Positions 1-7,488 of a DNA stretch of 64,000 nt are shown one piece after another (positions within the stretch are counted from its first letter, which is position 1; the number at the start of each line of letters is the position of its first letter). Under the pieces are notes generated by a model. That model was given only the letters and a program-made list of their open reading frames with translations, was not told where the DNA came from and made no database searches. Source of the stretch: DASXHD01 sp038239005. GTDB lineage: Bacteria; Myxococcota_A; Polyangia; Polyangiales; Polyangiaceae. A program made the position numbers and the translations under genes. The stretch is from NCBI GenBank assembly GCA_038239005.1, contig JBBSFE010000012.1, forward strand, positions 1 through 64,000, in the 5' to 3' direction.

Positions 1-51
1 CGCGGCTCTGCGGAGCGAATAATATTTTCTGAAGGGAGAACAGCAGAAGAG

Positions 52-125
52 AAGTGTCACCTATGTCTCTGGATAACTCGCGGTAGCCGTCACCGATGTC
101 GTTGGAACAAAGTGTCACCTATGTC
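52..125. repeat. Duplicated 16-mer resembling the end of an insertion sequence
   Basis: The 16-mer AAGTGTCACCTATGTC occurs at 52-67 and again at 110-125 in the same orientation, 58 bases apart start to start. Repeated short motifs at the tips of an element are known for IS21-type transposons, so this may be the terminal region of an element lying mostly left of the window. No transposase fragment is visible here, so the mobile-element reading is inference. Confidence 0.35.
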
Positions 126-182
126 CTTGCTCGCTCAGAGAAAAAAATCCCATTTTCCGTGCCCAGGCCTGACTGACACTCC

Positions 183-296
183 GGCTCCGGCTCCGTCTCT
201 GTCTCTGTCTCTGTCTCTGTCTCCGTCTCCGTCTCCGTCTCCGGCTCCGGCTCCGTCTCCGGCTCCGTCTCCGTCTCCGGCTCTGTCTCTGTCTCC
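183..296. repeat. Tandem hexanucleotide array, 19 units
   Basis: There are nineteen uninterrupted 6-base units with consensus G(T/G)CTC(C/T): runs of GTCTCT, then GTCTCC, then mixed GGCTCC/GTCTCC. It is followed to about 345 by a looser GCGTGCGCGTTGGCGT-type repeat. Every frame across it translates to a dipeptide repeat, so the open frames here are by-products of the repeat. The next gene, a small basic protein, starts about 120 bases downstream. Confidence 0.9.
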
Positions 297-417
297 GCGT
301 GCGCGTTGGCGTCGGCGTGCGCGTTGGCGTTTGCGTGCGCTTGGCGTTGCCGTTTGGCCGCCGGAAGTCGGTTCACCTTGACCGCGGCGGTATGCTGCGG
401 GTAATCGTCGCCGGGCC

Positions 418-585
418 ATGTACATCGTTCTCTCGAAGAAGCCGCGCAAGACGAACCGCAAGCGGACCGCTCGGTATCGCGCGAAGCAGAAGGCCAAGAA
501 TCGCGGGCGTCGGGCCGCGCTTTCCGCCTGGAAGACGCCGAAGAAGCGCACCACGAAGCGCAAGCCGGCCAAGAAGAAGCGTTAG
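418..585 (+). CDS. Small Lys/Arg-rich basic protein (55 aa)
   Basis: An ATG-initiated frame of 55 codons ends in TAG. Of 55 residues, 15 are Lys and 11 are Arg, and only two are acidic or aromatic-rich exceptions break the basic run; the C-terminus ends in AKKKR after several KK/KR pairs, and there is a single Trp near residue 38. Such composition is typical of small nucleic-acid-binding proteins or of histone-H1-like tails, so a role in DNA or RNA binding is inferred, not shown. I recognise no domain. The codons are GC-rich and consistent with expression, but the gene lies next to low-complexity repeats, which lowers confidence. Confidence 0.5.
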   Translation: MYIVLSKKPRKTNRKRTARYRAKQKAKNRGRRAALSAWKTPKKRTTKRKPAKKKR

Positions 586-600
586 TCGTATTCTTCTCGT

Positions 601-1334
601 GTGAGCAGGTTTTGGGTTCTCGCATTGCTCGCTGCTTGCGGGGGCAGAGTGAGCGGTGCAGCAGATGCTGCGGTCGATTCCGGTGCTGTCCAAGACGCAC
701 TCGTGTTCGACGCGCAAGTTACGGACGCTCACGTTGACGCCGCGTGCGCGGCTAGTGGGCCGCCGTGCTTCGCATCGAGCCAAGCGCTCGCGGTTTGCTC
801 GATGCAGCCGTCGCGAGCGATCCCGAGCTTGCGGTGCGCGTGATGCTTGGAAAGGCGATGGCACTTTCAAATTCCCGACCACGTATCCAGCACTGACCGG
901 GGCTCGCGAAATCGTGAGCGCCGACCTCGACGCAGACGGCATCGCGGACTTGGCGGTCGCGGGCACACAAAACGTCGCGATCTTCGTTGGGAATGGCGAC
1001 GGCACGTTTCAATTAGCCGCCACGTTTCCGTTCGATTACTTCACGTCGGGGTTGCGCGCTGCGGATCTCGACGGCGACGGTCTCGTCGACCTCGCCATCG
1101 TGGGCTGCGGACGACTTCAACAATGATGGGCACGTCGATCTCGCGATTGCGTTCACCTTCGACCAGCTGAGGCTCTTCTCTGGAAACGGCGACGGTACGC
1201 TTCTCGAAGTGGGTACGTACAGCACCGGCCAGTATCCGTCGTCGGTCGTCAGCGGTGACTTCACGAACACGTGCCGCAAGGACCTCGCGATTGGGATGTT
1301 CGGTGGCGTCGGCCTTCTCCCGCACTGCCCATAG
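601..1334 (+). pseudogene. Broken VCBS/FG-GAP repeat lipoprotein
   Basis: The frame opens with GTG at 601 and a lipoprotein signal (LALLAACGG) followed by an Asp/Ala/Val linker. The rest of a recognisable VCBS/FG-GAP protein is spread over other frames: an ELAVRVMLG stretch near 820-850, then GDGTF, ADLDADGIADLAV and AADLDGDGLVDLAIVG to about 1105, then NNDGHVDLAIA and SGNGDGTL to the TAG at 1332-1334. At least three frame changes (about 800, 852 and 1105) are needed, the first probably with internal sequence loss. FG-GAP repeats form calcium-binding beta-propellers on secreted proteins. The locus is either a decayed gene or a stretch of assembly indels. Confidence 0.7.
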
Positions 1335-1374
1335 CAACCACTTCGCCGCTAGATGATCATAGGATGGCCAGTCG

Positions 1375-1749
1375 ATGGCACAACACGTTCGCCTCGTTCA
1401 CGAGTTCAAGTTCGAGTCGGCTCACAAGCTGCCGCGTGTGCCCGAGGGCCACAAGTGTGCGCGGCTGCATGGGCACTCGTTCAAAGTCGAGATCGCCATC
1501 GCCGGCCCCGTGAATCCCGACACCGGGTGGTTCATCGATTTCAGCGAGCTCCACGACGCTTGGAAACCGCTGCACGACGTGCTCGACCACCACTACTTGA
1601 ACGAAGTCCCCGGCCTCGAAAATCCAACGAGCGAAGTCCTCGCCAAATGGATTTGGGAAAAGCTCGCGCCGACCGTGCGCGGCCTCGACCAAGTGACGCT
1701 CTTCGAAACCTGCGACGCGCGCTGTGAATATCGAGGCGTTTTGGGATAG
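1375..1749 (+). CDS. queD: 6-carboxy-5,6,7,8-tetrahydropterin synthase (QueD/PTPS family)
   Basis: This 124-aa protein has the family's usual length. Zinc ligands are visible as His17, His32 and His34 (the latter two in LHGHSF), and the catalytic Cys is Cys28 in GHKCARLHGH. The GWFIDF motif (51-56) and the DHHYLN motif (71-76) are present, with a C-terminal Glu in LFETCDARCEY. QueD converts dihydroneopterin triphosphate to 6-carboxytetrahydropterin, the second step to the 7-deazaguanine precursor of queuosine. Eukaryote-type PTPS activity cannot be excluded from sequence alone. No other queuosine gene lies nearby, so it appears to stand alone in the cytoplasm. Confidence 0.93.
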   Translation: MAQHVRLVHEFKFESAHKLPRVPEGHKCARLHGHSFKVEIAIAGPVNPDTGWFIDFSELHDAWKPLHDVLDHHYLNEVPGLENPTSEVLAKWIWEKLAPTVRGLDQVTLFETCDARCEYRGVLG

Positions 1750-1758
1750 TCTCACGCG

Positions 1759-2385
1759 ATGAGGGCGAACCGTGCTGTGGGGGGGCTGATCGTGCTTCTC
1801 GTTGCAGGACTGGCATTGAATTGCGTCGGAGACTCGACGACCGCGGGGCAAGACGCGGCGGCCGATGTCGATCTCACTGGAACCGAGAGTCATCCGTGCT
1901 TTGCGAACGGCACGTGCGATCAAGGTCTCGAATGCATTTCGCAGGTGTGCGTGAATCTCGATGGCGGGAGCGACGGTGCGACCGACTCCGCCATCAACGA
2001 CGCGAGCGATGCCGGCGCGGACGTCGCGTTCGACTTCGCGTGTTCGGCGCCCTGCAGCGGGGGGAAAGTCTGCTGTGGAACCATCGATACCACCGGCAGC
2101 TTTCCAGGCTGTTCCGTCACGACCGCGTCGTCGGTTTGCGCTTTGGGTAGCGCGTGCACGAGTTCAATTCTCACGTTGTCGTGTGGTGTTAACGCAGTGC
2201 GGTTCTGCACGCAGGCAGCCGACTGTACAGAGTCGGGGGACGGATCAGCGGAGACCAGCTACGATCACTGTTGCACGTTGAACGGGTTCAAGCCCCCGTC
2301 GGATGCGGGATTTCCAACGCACGCATGCATGTCGCAAACCTTCGCGTCCGGCAGCGGCGCCACGTGTGTCACGGGGGGGGATTAG
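1759..2385 (+). CDS. Cys-rich putative lipoprotein, paralogue of the one at 6865-7431
   Basis: This 208-aa protein has a hydrophobic N-terminal segment ending LALNC at Cys22. The -1 residue is Asn, so the lipobox is not canonical. It continues with Asp/Ala-rich spacers, a short CFANGTCDQGLEC segment and a Cys-rich domain from about residue 95. That domain aligns with the minus-strand lipoprotein at 6865-7431: both have VCCGT, TTG(S/A)FP(G/N)C, a SAC pair, an FC/LC...C pair and a (H/K)CC pair. It is probably exported and disulphide-rich. The function is unknown. Its TAG overlaps the GTG of the downstream Fe-S gene by one base, implying co-transcription. Confidence 0.7.
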   Translation: MRANRAVGGLIVLLVAGLALNCVGDSTTAGQDAAADVDLTGTESHPCFANGTCDQGLECISQVCVNLDGGSDGATDSAINDASDAGADVAFDFACSAPCSGGKVCCGTIDTTGSFPGCSVTTASSVCALGSACTSSILTLSCGVNAVRFCTQAADCTESGDGSAETSYDHCCTLNGFKPPSDAGFPTHACMSQTFASGSGATCVTGGD

Positions 2386-2666
2386 TGAGCAAAACGCTCG
2401 TCTGCCGCTGCGAGGACGTCACGCTTCACGAGCTCGAAGAAGCCATCACGCGTGGGCACGACGACATCGAATCGCTCAAGCGCTACACCGGTTTCGGAAC
2501 GGGCTGGTGTCAGGGGAAATCGTGCGTTGCGCTTTGCGCGCGGCTTCTCGTCGAACGCGGCGGCAGCGCGGCGATGCCGATCACGCCGCGCCCTCCGATT
2601 CATCCGATGCGACTCGGAGACCTCGCCGGCTTGGCCGATTTGAAAACGAAGCACCACAGCGGGTAG
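2385..2666 (+). CDS. BFD-like [2Fe-2S]-binding protein
   Basis: The 93-aa product begins with GTG at the last base of the preceding stop. The N-terminal half fits the Fer2_BFD fold: Cys7 and Cys9 in VCRCEDVT, then Cys42 and Cys47 in GWCQGKSC, spaced as in bacterioferritin-associated ferredoxin and in Fe-S subunits of opine or sarcosine oxidase-type complexes. The conserved helix DIESLKRYTGFGTG precedes the second Cys pair. The last 30 residues are Pro-rich with no domain. It probably acts in electron transfer or iron handling. No flavoprotein partner is adjacent. Its 3' end overlaps the convergent GtrA gene by 67 bases. Confidence 0.8.
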   Translation: MSKTLVCRCEDVTLHELEEAITRGHDDIESLKRYTGFGTGWCQGKSCVALCARLLVERGGSAAMPITPRPPIHPMRLGDLAGLADLKTKHHSG

Positions 2667-3037
2667 CTCCACAGGAGAAACACGATGTGGCTCGTTGCGA
2701 GTCTCAGCGCCCAATACGCGTGCGTCGCGTGCGGGAACATACGCAGCGCCATTTCGAAGAGCCAGCCATTGAGAGCGAGTGCCACGATCTCGACGAGCGT
2801 GTAACCAATCGCCTGTTTTGCGATCGACCCACGCGTGCGAAACGCGAACCAGCGATTGCCCACGAAGTTCGCGAGCCCGCCCATCACGAGCGCGGGAACG
2901 TTTGCAACGTGTGGGCTCACGTGGAGCGCCGATACCAAAATTGCGAGGGTCGCCAGATCCACCGCTGTCGCGAATATTCCCGCCGCGCCTGCGCGGAGAG
3001 TTTGGAAGACGAACCTCACGCCTCCCAAACACTGCAA
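2600..3037 (-). CDS. GtrA-family membrane protein
   Basis: This is a 145-aa protein with four predicted membrane segments: around GIFATAVDLATLAIL, VPALVMGGLANFVGNRWFAF, IGYTLVEIVALALNGWLF and LATSHIVFLLWSYPLWCFVF. The NRWFAFR motif after the second segment is typical of GtrA. GtrA proteins are thought to help translocate lipid-linked sugars for cell-surface polysaccharides. The start used is a TTG; a GTG at 3019 is an alternative but sits directly against a GGGAGG, too close for a ribosome site. It lies 95 bases downstream of the zinc-ribbon gene on the same strand. Confidence 0.8.
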   Translation of the reverse strand: MQCLGGVRFVFQTLRAGAAGIFATAVDLATLAILVSALHVSPHVANVPALVMGGLANFVGNRWFAFRTRGSIAKQAIGYTLVEIVALALNGWLFEMALRMFPHATHAYWALRLATSHIVFLLWSYPLWCFVFKSAKPARSPSRIG

Positions 3038-3132
3038 CGCGCAAGCCAGCCGTAACGTCGCGATTCGACGTCTACGAGCTCACGAAGCCTGCGAAATGGA
3101 CGCGCCCGCCGCGCGAACGGAGCTTCGCTTAC

Positions 3133-3642
3133 TTACGCGGGCTCGGGCTTCTTGCTGAACATCTTCAGGAATTTTGCGATGAGGCCCGGGTTGAGATCGA
3201 CCTCGCCCATCTTGTCGAGATCTTCCTTGGCCTTCGCTTTTTCGGCGGCGAGCACGGGCTCCATCTTCACGCCGATGGCGACGATCTGATCGACTTCGCC
3301 CTTGTCGAGCCAGATGCCGCCGCAGTGACCGCAGCGATCGATCTCGACCTTGTCGGCCTCGTGCTTGATGTCTTGCGTGACCATCTGCTTGTTGCAGCGC
3401 GGGCACTTGAAGCTTCCTTCGCGCACGGCGCCTGCCGTTTCGTCGCGGTCCCAAAGGGATGGGTCGGCCTTCATGCCGAACGCGCCAAACATCTCGCCCG
3501 TGTCGAAGAACTGACCGCCGCATTTCCCACAAAGGTCGAGCACCGCTTCGCCGGTGACGTTCTCCATCATGAGGGTGCCGTCGCGAGGACACTCCAGCAC
3601 TTTGTTGGTCATGTGTTGTTCCGACACCTTCGAGTGCGCCAT
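3133..3642 (-). CDS. Zinc-ribbon (zf-TFIIB type) protein with two ribbons
   Basis: The 169-aa product starts at the ATG preceded by GGAGG (CGGAGGATTGCCC), which is why I reject the longer upstream frame. It has two zf-TFIIB units: residues 18-50 (Cys18, Cys38, Cys41, with Asp at the usual second Cys) and residues 80-116 (Cys80, Cys83, Cys104, Cys107). Each ends in the family signature CGG(Q/I)(F/W)(F/L)D(T/K)GE. A charged helix and basic C-terminus follow. Zf-TFIIB proteins are widespread and poorly characterised, probably nucleic-acid or protein binding. The start is divergent from the SDR gene across a hairpin-rich 119-base gap. Confidence 0.85.
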   Translation of the reverse strand: MAHSKVSEQHMTNKVLECPRDGTLMMENVTGEAVLDLCGKCGGQFFDTGEMFGAFGMKADPSLWDRDETAGAVREGSFKCPRCNKQMVTQDIKHEADKVEIDRCGHCGGIWLDKGEVDQIVAIGVKMEPVLAAEKAKAKEDLDKMGEVDLNPGLIAKFLKMFSKKPEPA

Positions 3643-3697
3643 GGGCAATCCTCCGTTGAGACCTCCGAGCATCGCGCATATGCAAGCATCCATGCAA

Positions 3698-3773
3698 CTC
3701 CATGCCGCCGCCTTCGGCGCCGCATGGACAGAACCTCTCGATTGAGGCATGCCCTCTCGGCATGTCTCAATCG
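3698..3773. promoter_or_regulatory. Two hairpins in the divergent gap, one spanning the SDR start
   Basis: The first is an imperfect inverted repeat at 3698-3727: CCATG...CATGG outer arms with a CGCC-TTC-GGCG core. The second, at 3742-3772, is ATTGAG-g-CATGCC, a five-base loop, then GGCATG-t-CTCAAT, two 6-bp arms broken by one mismatch. The second contains the ATG at 3762 of the SDR gene in its right arm. It could hide the start codon in mRNA or be a DNA operator; neither is proven. Confidence 0.5.
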
Positions 3774-4547
3774 GTCTTCGTCGGTAAGCTTCTCGATGGG
3801 AAAGTCGCGTTCGTTACGGGCGGGGGAAGCGGGATCGGCGCGGGAATCGCGCTGCGACTCGCCGCGCAAGGCGCACGTGTAGGTTTGCTCGGAAGGCGGC
3901 CAGAAAAGCTCGAAGAGACCGCGAAAGCGATTCGTGACGCCGGCGGCCAGGCCAGCTGCTACCCCACGGACGTCCGCGATGGCGCCGCGGTTCAGTCCGC
4001 CATCGAGGCGTGCGCCAACGCATTTGGCGGCATAGACGTTCTCGTGAATTCGGCCGCGGGAAACTTTCTGTCGCCCGCCGCGGCGCTCAGCCCGAATGGT
4101 TTTCGCGCCGTCATCGACATCGATTTGTGCGGCACCTTCAACGCATCGCGCGCCGCGTTCGAGCATCTCTGCAAAACCCGCGGCTCAATTGTGAACATCA
4201 CTGCCACGCAAGCCGACGTCCCGATGCCGCTCCAATGTCACGCGGGCGCAGCCAAAGCGGGCATCACCAAGCTCACGCGCGATCTCGCCCTCGAGTGGGC
4301 CCGGTTCGGCGTCCGCGTGAACGCGATCGCGCCGGGGCCCATCGAAGACACCGAAGGCATGTCGCGTCTCGGCGGCCCCGACGTCGAGCGCATGAAGAAG
4401 CGCGTTCCCCTCGAGCGATGGGGCACCATCTTCGAAGTCTGCGAAGCGCTCACCTTCTTGGTCTCGCCCGCTGCGAGCTACGTCACTGGGACCACGCTCC
4501 TCATCGACGGCGGAACATCCCTCGTCGGCGCCGCATTCATGGAATGA
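3762..4547 (+). CDS. SDR oxidoreductase, 2,4-dienoyl-CoA reductase-like
   Basis: This 261-aa short-chain dehydrogenase starts at MSQSVFVG. The NADP-binding Rossmann motif TGGGSGIG is at 19-26. NSAAGNFL replaces the common NNAG motif, and the active-site segment reads HAGAAKAGI where classical SDRs have YxxxK. Both are features of peroxisomal-type 2,4-dienoyl-CoA reductases (DECR2/FadH-like SDR), which reduce dienoyl-CoA in unsaturated fatty acid beta-oxidation. The C-terminus has the usual SYVTGTTLLIDGG. Substrate assignment is by family resemblance only. The 3' end overlaps the convergent mpl gene by 11 bases. Confidence 0.82.
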   Translation: MSQSVFVGKLLDGKVAFVTGGGSGIGAGIALRLAAQGARVGLLGRRPEKLEETAKAIRDAGGQASCYPTDVRDGAAVQSAIEACANAFGGIDVLVNSAAGNFLSPAAALSPNGFRAVIDIDLCGTFNASRAAFEHLCKTRGSIVNITATQADVPMPLQCHAGAAKAGITKLTRDLALEWARFGVRVNAIAPGPIEDTEGMSRLGGPDVERMKKRVPLERWGTIFEVCEALTFLVSPAASYVTGTTLLIDGGTSLVGAAFME

Positions 4548-5979
4548 TTCTCGTTGGACTCAACGCGCCGCCCAAGGCGTCGAGAAGCTTCTGGTGAATC
4601 CCACCAAAGGCGCCGTTCGAAAGCACGGCAACTGCATCGCCACTGCGTGCAGACTGCACGATAATCGACACGATTTCCTCGACGTTTTTGCATGCGAATG
4701 CCTTCTCGCCGAGAGCCTTCGCGAGCGCGGTGATGTCGAGTCGTTCTTCTTCGGGGACATTCGACCGGCCGAGCGGCGCGAAGAGCACGCGGTCGGCGTC
4801 GTCGAAGGAGCGGGCGTATGCGGCTTGGTGGATGCTGCGGCACGAGGTGGCGCTGCGCGGCTCGAACACCGCGATGAGCGCGCCTGTTGGATGTTTGCGG
4901 CGGAGAGCGCGGAGGGTTTCGTCGACCGCCGTGGGGTGGTGTGCGAAGTCGTCGTAGACGTTGATGCCGCCGGGTGTGCCGAGGAGCTCTTGTCGGCGCT
5001 TCACTCCGGTGAAGCTCAGGAGCGCGGCCTTCGATGACGTAGGCGAGACGCCGAAGCCTTCCGCGCATGCGGCGATGGCGCCGAGCGCGTTGCGAACGTT
5101 GTGCTCGCCGGGGAGCGCCATCGAGAAGCGGCCACATGCGCTGCCGCCTGCAAACACGTCGAAGCCGCCGTCTCCTGCCATGGCCCCGCTCCATTCGGCG
5201 TTCGCGTCGAGGCCGTACGTGACGACGCGCGCCTTCGCGTGTTTGCGCGCGAGATCGATCGCGCGAGCTTGCCCGACGTCGACGACGACGAGGCCCTTCT
5301 CGGGAACGCGCTCGTAGAGGCCGACGAAGGCTTCGTCGTAGGCGCGCTCGGTTGGGTAGACGTCGATGTGATCGTGCTCGATGCTCGTGACGATGACGAC
5401 GTCGTCCGTGCCCGAAACGTAGTCGAAGAATTTGGGCTGCTTCTTCCAGTAGACCGCATCGTATTCGTCGCCCTCGACCACGAACGGAGCGGCAGGCTGC
5501 GTGAGCGAGCGCGATTCGCGGCCCAGCGCTGCGCCGGCGCCGAAATTCTGCGGGATACCACCGATGAAATATCCGGGCTGCAAACCCGCATGCGCGAGGA
5601 GCCATGCGGCGAGGCTGCTCGTGGTCGTCTTGCCGTGCGTGCCGCACACGACGAGCGCGCGGCGTCCGCGAAGGAAGCGTTCGGCAAGCGCACCCGACAT
5701 CGACGTGCGCGGAATGTTTCTTTGCTCGGCCGCCACCGCTTCGACGTTTTCTTTTCGAATGGCGTTGCCGACGACGACGAGATCCGGCGCCGGATCCAAG
5801 TGGCTCGCGTCGTAACCTTGCAAACACTCGACGCCCGCCGAACGAAGCGCGGGACCAATCGGCGGATCGAACGCGACGTCAGACCCCGTGACGCGCGCGC
5901 CGCGTGCGCGAAAGAGCGTCGCGAGCGCGCCCATGCCCGTCCCGCTCACGCCAACGAGGTGAACGTGATCGGTCTTCAC
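4537..5979 (-). CDS. mpl: UDP-N-acetylmuramate:L-Ala-gamma-D-Glu-meso-DAP ligase (Mpl)
   Basis: This 480-aa Mur-ligase-fold protein has an N-terminal Rossmann-like GVSGTGMGALA, the ATP-binding CGTHGKTTTS (112-121), EGDEYD for Mg, the central-domain YDDFAHHPTA and the C-terminal SNGAFGGIHQKLL. The last two separate Mpl from MurC. Mpl re-attaches recycled murein tripeptide to UDP-MurNAc in the cytoplasm. It starts with GTG overlapping the hemC stop (GTGA), so hemC and mpl are translationally coupled. Length agrees with the family. Confidence 0.93.
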   Translation of the reverse strand: MKTDHVHLVGVSGTGMGALATLFRARGARVTGSDVAFDPPIGPALRSAGVECLQGYDASHLDPAPDLVVVGNAIRKENVEAVAAEQRNIPRTSMSGALAERFLRGRRALVVCGTHGKTTTSSLAAWLLAHAGLQPGYFIGGIPQNFGAGAALGRESRSLTQPAAPFVVEGDEYDAVYWKKQPKFFDYVSGTDDVVIVTSIEHDHIDVYPTERAYDEAFVGLYERVPEKGLVVVDVGQARAIDLARKHAKARVVTYGLDANAEWSGAMAGDGGFDVFAGGSACGRFSMALPGEHNVRNALGAIAACAEGFGVSPTSSKAALLSFTGVKRRQELLGTPGGINVYDDFAHHPTAVDETLRALRRKHPTGALIAVFEPRSATSCRSIHQAAYARSFDDADRVLFAPLGRSNVPEEERLDITALAKALGEKAFACKNVEEIVSIIVQSARSGDAVAVLSNGAFGGIHQKLLDALGGALSPTRIIP

Positions 5980-6863
5980 TTCAAGCCGAGGCCCATCTCA
6001 CGGCCGAGCGCATCGGCTTCGGCTTCCGACGCGGGCCAATCGACTCGAACGACGGCGCTGCGATGATGCGAGCCATCGGGCTCGGCGATGAACGCGCGCA
6101 GTTGGAATTTCCCCTCGGGGAATTCGTTCGCGTGCGCGGCCATCGGCGTTTTGCAATCGCCGCCGAGTGCCGTGAGCACACCACGCTCTGCCGCAACGCG
6201 CACCGCGGTGCGTGGATGATGGAGCGCGCGCAAGATGTCGATGATGTGCGTATCAGCGGAGCGCGCTTCGATGCCGAGCGCCCCTTGGCCGACTGCGGGC
6301 AGCATGATGTCTGGGTCGATCACGCTCGTGACGCGCTCGCCGAGTCCGAGCCGAATGAGCCCGGCGTGTGCGAGCACGATGGCGTCCACCTCGCCGTCGT
6401 CGACTTTGCGAAGCCGCGTGTCGACGTTGCCGCGAATCGGAACGATGCGTAAATCCGGGCGCGCCGCACGCAGCGCAATCGCGCGGCGCAAGCTGCTCGT
6501 GCCGACGGTCGCGTTTTGCGGGAGAGCCTCGAACGTCTTGTGCCGTGGCGCGACGAGCACGTCACGTGGGTCTTCCCGCGCGGGAATGCATGCAATCGAA
6601 AGCCCTTCGGGAAGTCCCGCGGGAACGTCCTTGATGGAATGCACGGCGAAGTCGGCGCTCCTGTCGAGAAGCGCCTCTTCGATCTCTTTGACGAACAGCC
6701 CCTTGCCGCCGATGTCCGCGAGCGGGCGATCCTGAATGCGATCGCCGCTCGTCGTGACTTGTTTCTCCACGAGCTCGAGGCCCGGGTGGGCAGCGCGAAG
6801 GCGCTCCACGAACGCGCGACACTGCGCGAGCGCGAGCGCCGAACGACGTGTCGCGTAGATCAT
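5976..6863 (-). CDS. hemC: Hydroxymethylbilane synthase (porphobilinogen deaminase)
   Basis: This 295-aa enzyme assembles four porphobilinogens into hydroxymethylbilane for haem biosynthesis. Visible signatures are ATRRSALALAQ at the N-terminus, GGKGLFVKEIEEAL, AVHSIKDVP with the catalytic Asp, GTSSLRR, and RGNVDTRL. Cys237 in LGGDCKTPMA is the dipyrromethane-cofactor attachment site. Full length for the family. It starts one base after the stop of the upstream lipoprotein (TGAGATG) and overlaps mpl downstream, so a lipoprotein-hemC-mpl transcript is likely. Confidence 0.95.
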   Translation of the reverse strand: MIYATRRSALALAQCRAFVERLRAAHPGLELVEKQVTTSGDRIQDRPLADIGGKGLFVKEIEEALLDRSADFAVHSIKDVPAGLPEGLSIACIPAREDPRDVLVAPRHKTFEALPQNATVGTSSLRRAIALRAARPDLRIVPIRGNVDTRLRKVDDGEVDAIVLAHAGLIRLGLGERVTSVIDPDIMLPAVGQGALGIEARSADTHIIDILRALHHPRTAVRVAAERGVLTALGGDCKTPMAAHANEFPEGKFQLRAFIAEPDGSHHRSAVVRVDWPASEAEADALGREMGLGLK

Positions 6864-6864
6864 C

Positions 6865-7431
6865 TCAGTTGCAGGTGATCTGTCCCCCGCTGAGCGCCGC
6901 GATCGTCGTGCTCGCGCAGAGCTTGACGGTCGCTGCGTCGCCGACTTTTGCGCTGCAGCACTTGTTGAAGTTGGTCTCGGTGCATTCCGAGTTCCCCTCG
7001 CAGAGGCGGAAGGTGTCGTTGCCGCAGCTCGAAGTGTTCACGTTCGATGCGCACGCCGACGGCGCCATGCATGCTGTCGATGCGCCAGAGAGCGCGCAGT
7101 TTGGGAAAGCTCCCGTCGTGACGACGGTGCCGCAGCACACGATGCCCGAATCTGCGGGTGGGTACGCTGCGTCCAGGGCGCCGCCATCGATGCAGTTCGC
7201 TGGCTCGAGGCATGTGATGCTGATCGTGACGTCGGCTGGCGCGTCCGTCGTGCCGCTGTCCTTGGCGCTATCGGCCGCGACGTCCGTCGTGCTGGTGTCG
7301 GCGGCGGCGTCGGTGCCAGTCGTCGAGTCCTTGTTGCCCGAATCCGTGCCTCCATCGGTGCTGTCATCGCCGCCGCATGCGTAAACGAGGGCGGAAGGGG
7401 CGAGGAGGAGAAGTAAGTAGGCTTTTTTCAT
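6865..7431 (-). CDS. Cys-rich lipoprotein, paralogue of 1759-2385
   Basis: The 188-aa product starts at MKKAYLL with an AAGGTGAT ribosome site that forms part of a perfect GGTGATCACC palindrome (7432-7441). The signal peptide ends VYACGG with lipidated Cys19. A long Asp/Thr/Ser/Ala spacer follows, then a Cys-rich domain matching that of the 1759-2385 protein (VCCGT, TTGAFPNC, SACAS, NKCCS). It is predicted to be outer-membrane or surface-attached and disulphide-bonded; the function is unknown. The longer frame upstream of Met lacks a signal peptide logic and is rejected. Confidence 0.75.
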   Translation of the reverse strand: MKKAYLLLLLAPSALVYACGGDDSTDGGTDSGNKDSTTGTDAAADTSTTDVAADSAKDSGTTDAPADVTISITCLEPANCIDGGALDAAYPPADSGIVCCGTVVTTGAFPNCALSGASTACMAPSACASNVNTSSCGNDTFRLCEGNSECTETNFNKCCSAKVGDAATVKLCASTTIAALSGGQITCN

Positions 7432-7488
7432 GGTGATCACCTTATACCGAACTTGCCCAGTCGATGAAACTCGGTATTGTCCGGCCAC

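Noticed and set aside
112..700. Long open frames across the tandem-repeat patch giving Leu-Ser, Glu-Thr or Pro-Ala dipeptide runs on both strands
   Set aside because: They follow directly from the hexanucleotide array; every frame is open and none shows a start, signal or domain.
7432..7441. Perfect 10-bp palindrome GGTGATCACC at the lipoprotein start
   Set aside because: It overlaps the ribosome binding site AAGGTGAT and is short enough to be coincidence; no second copy was seen.
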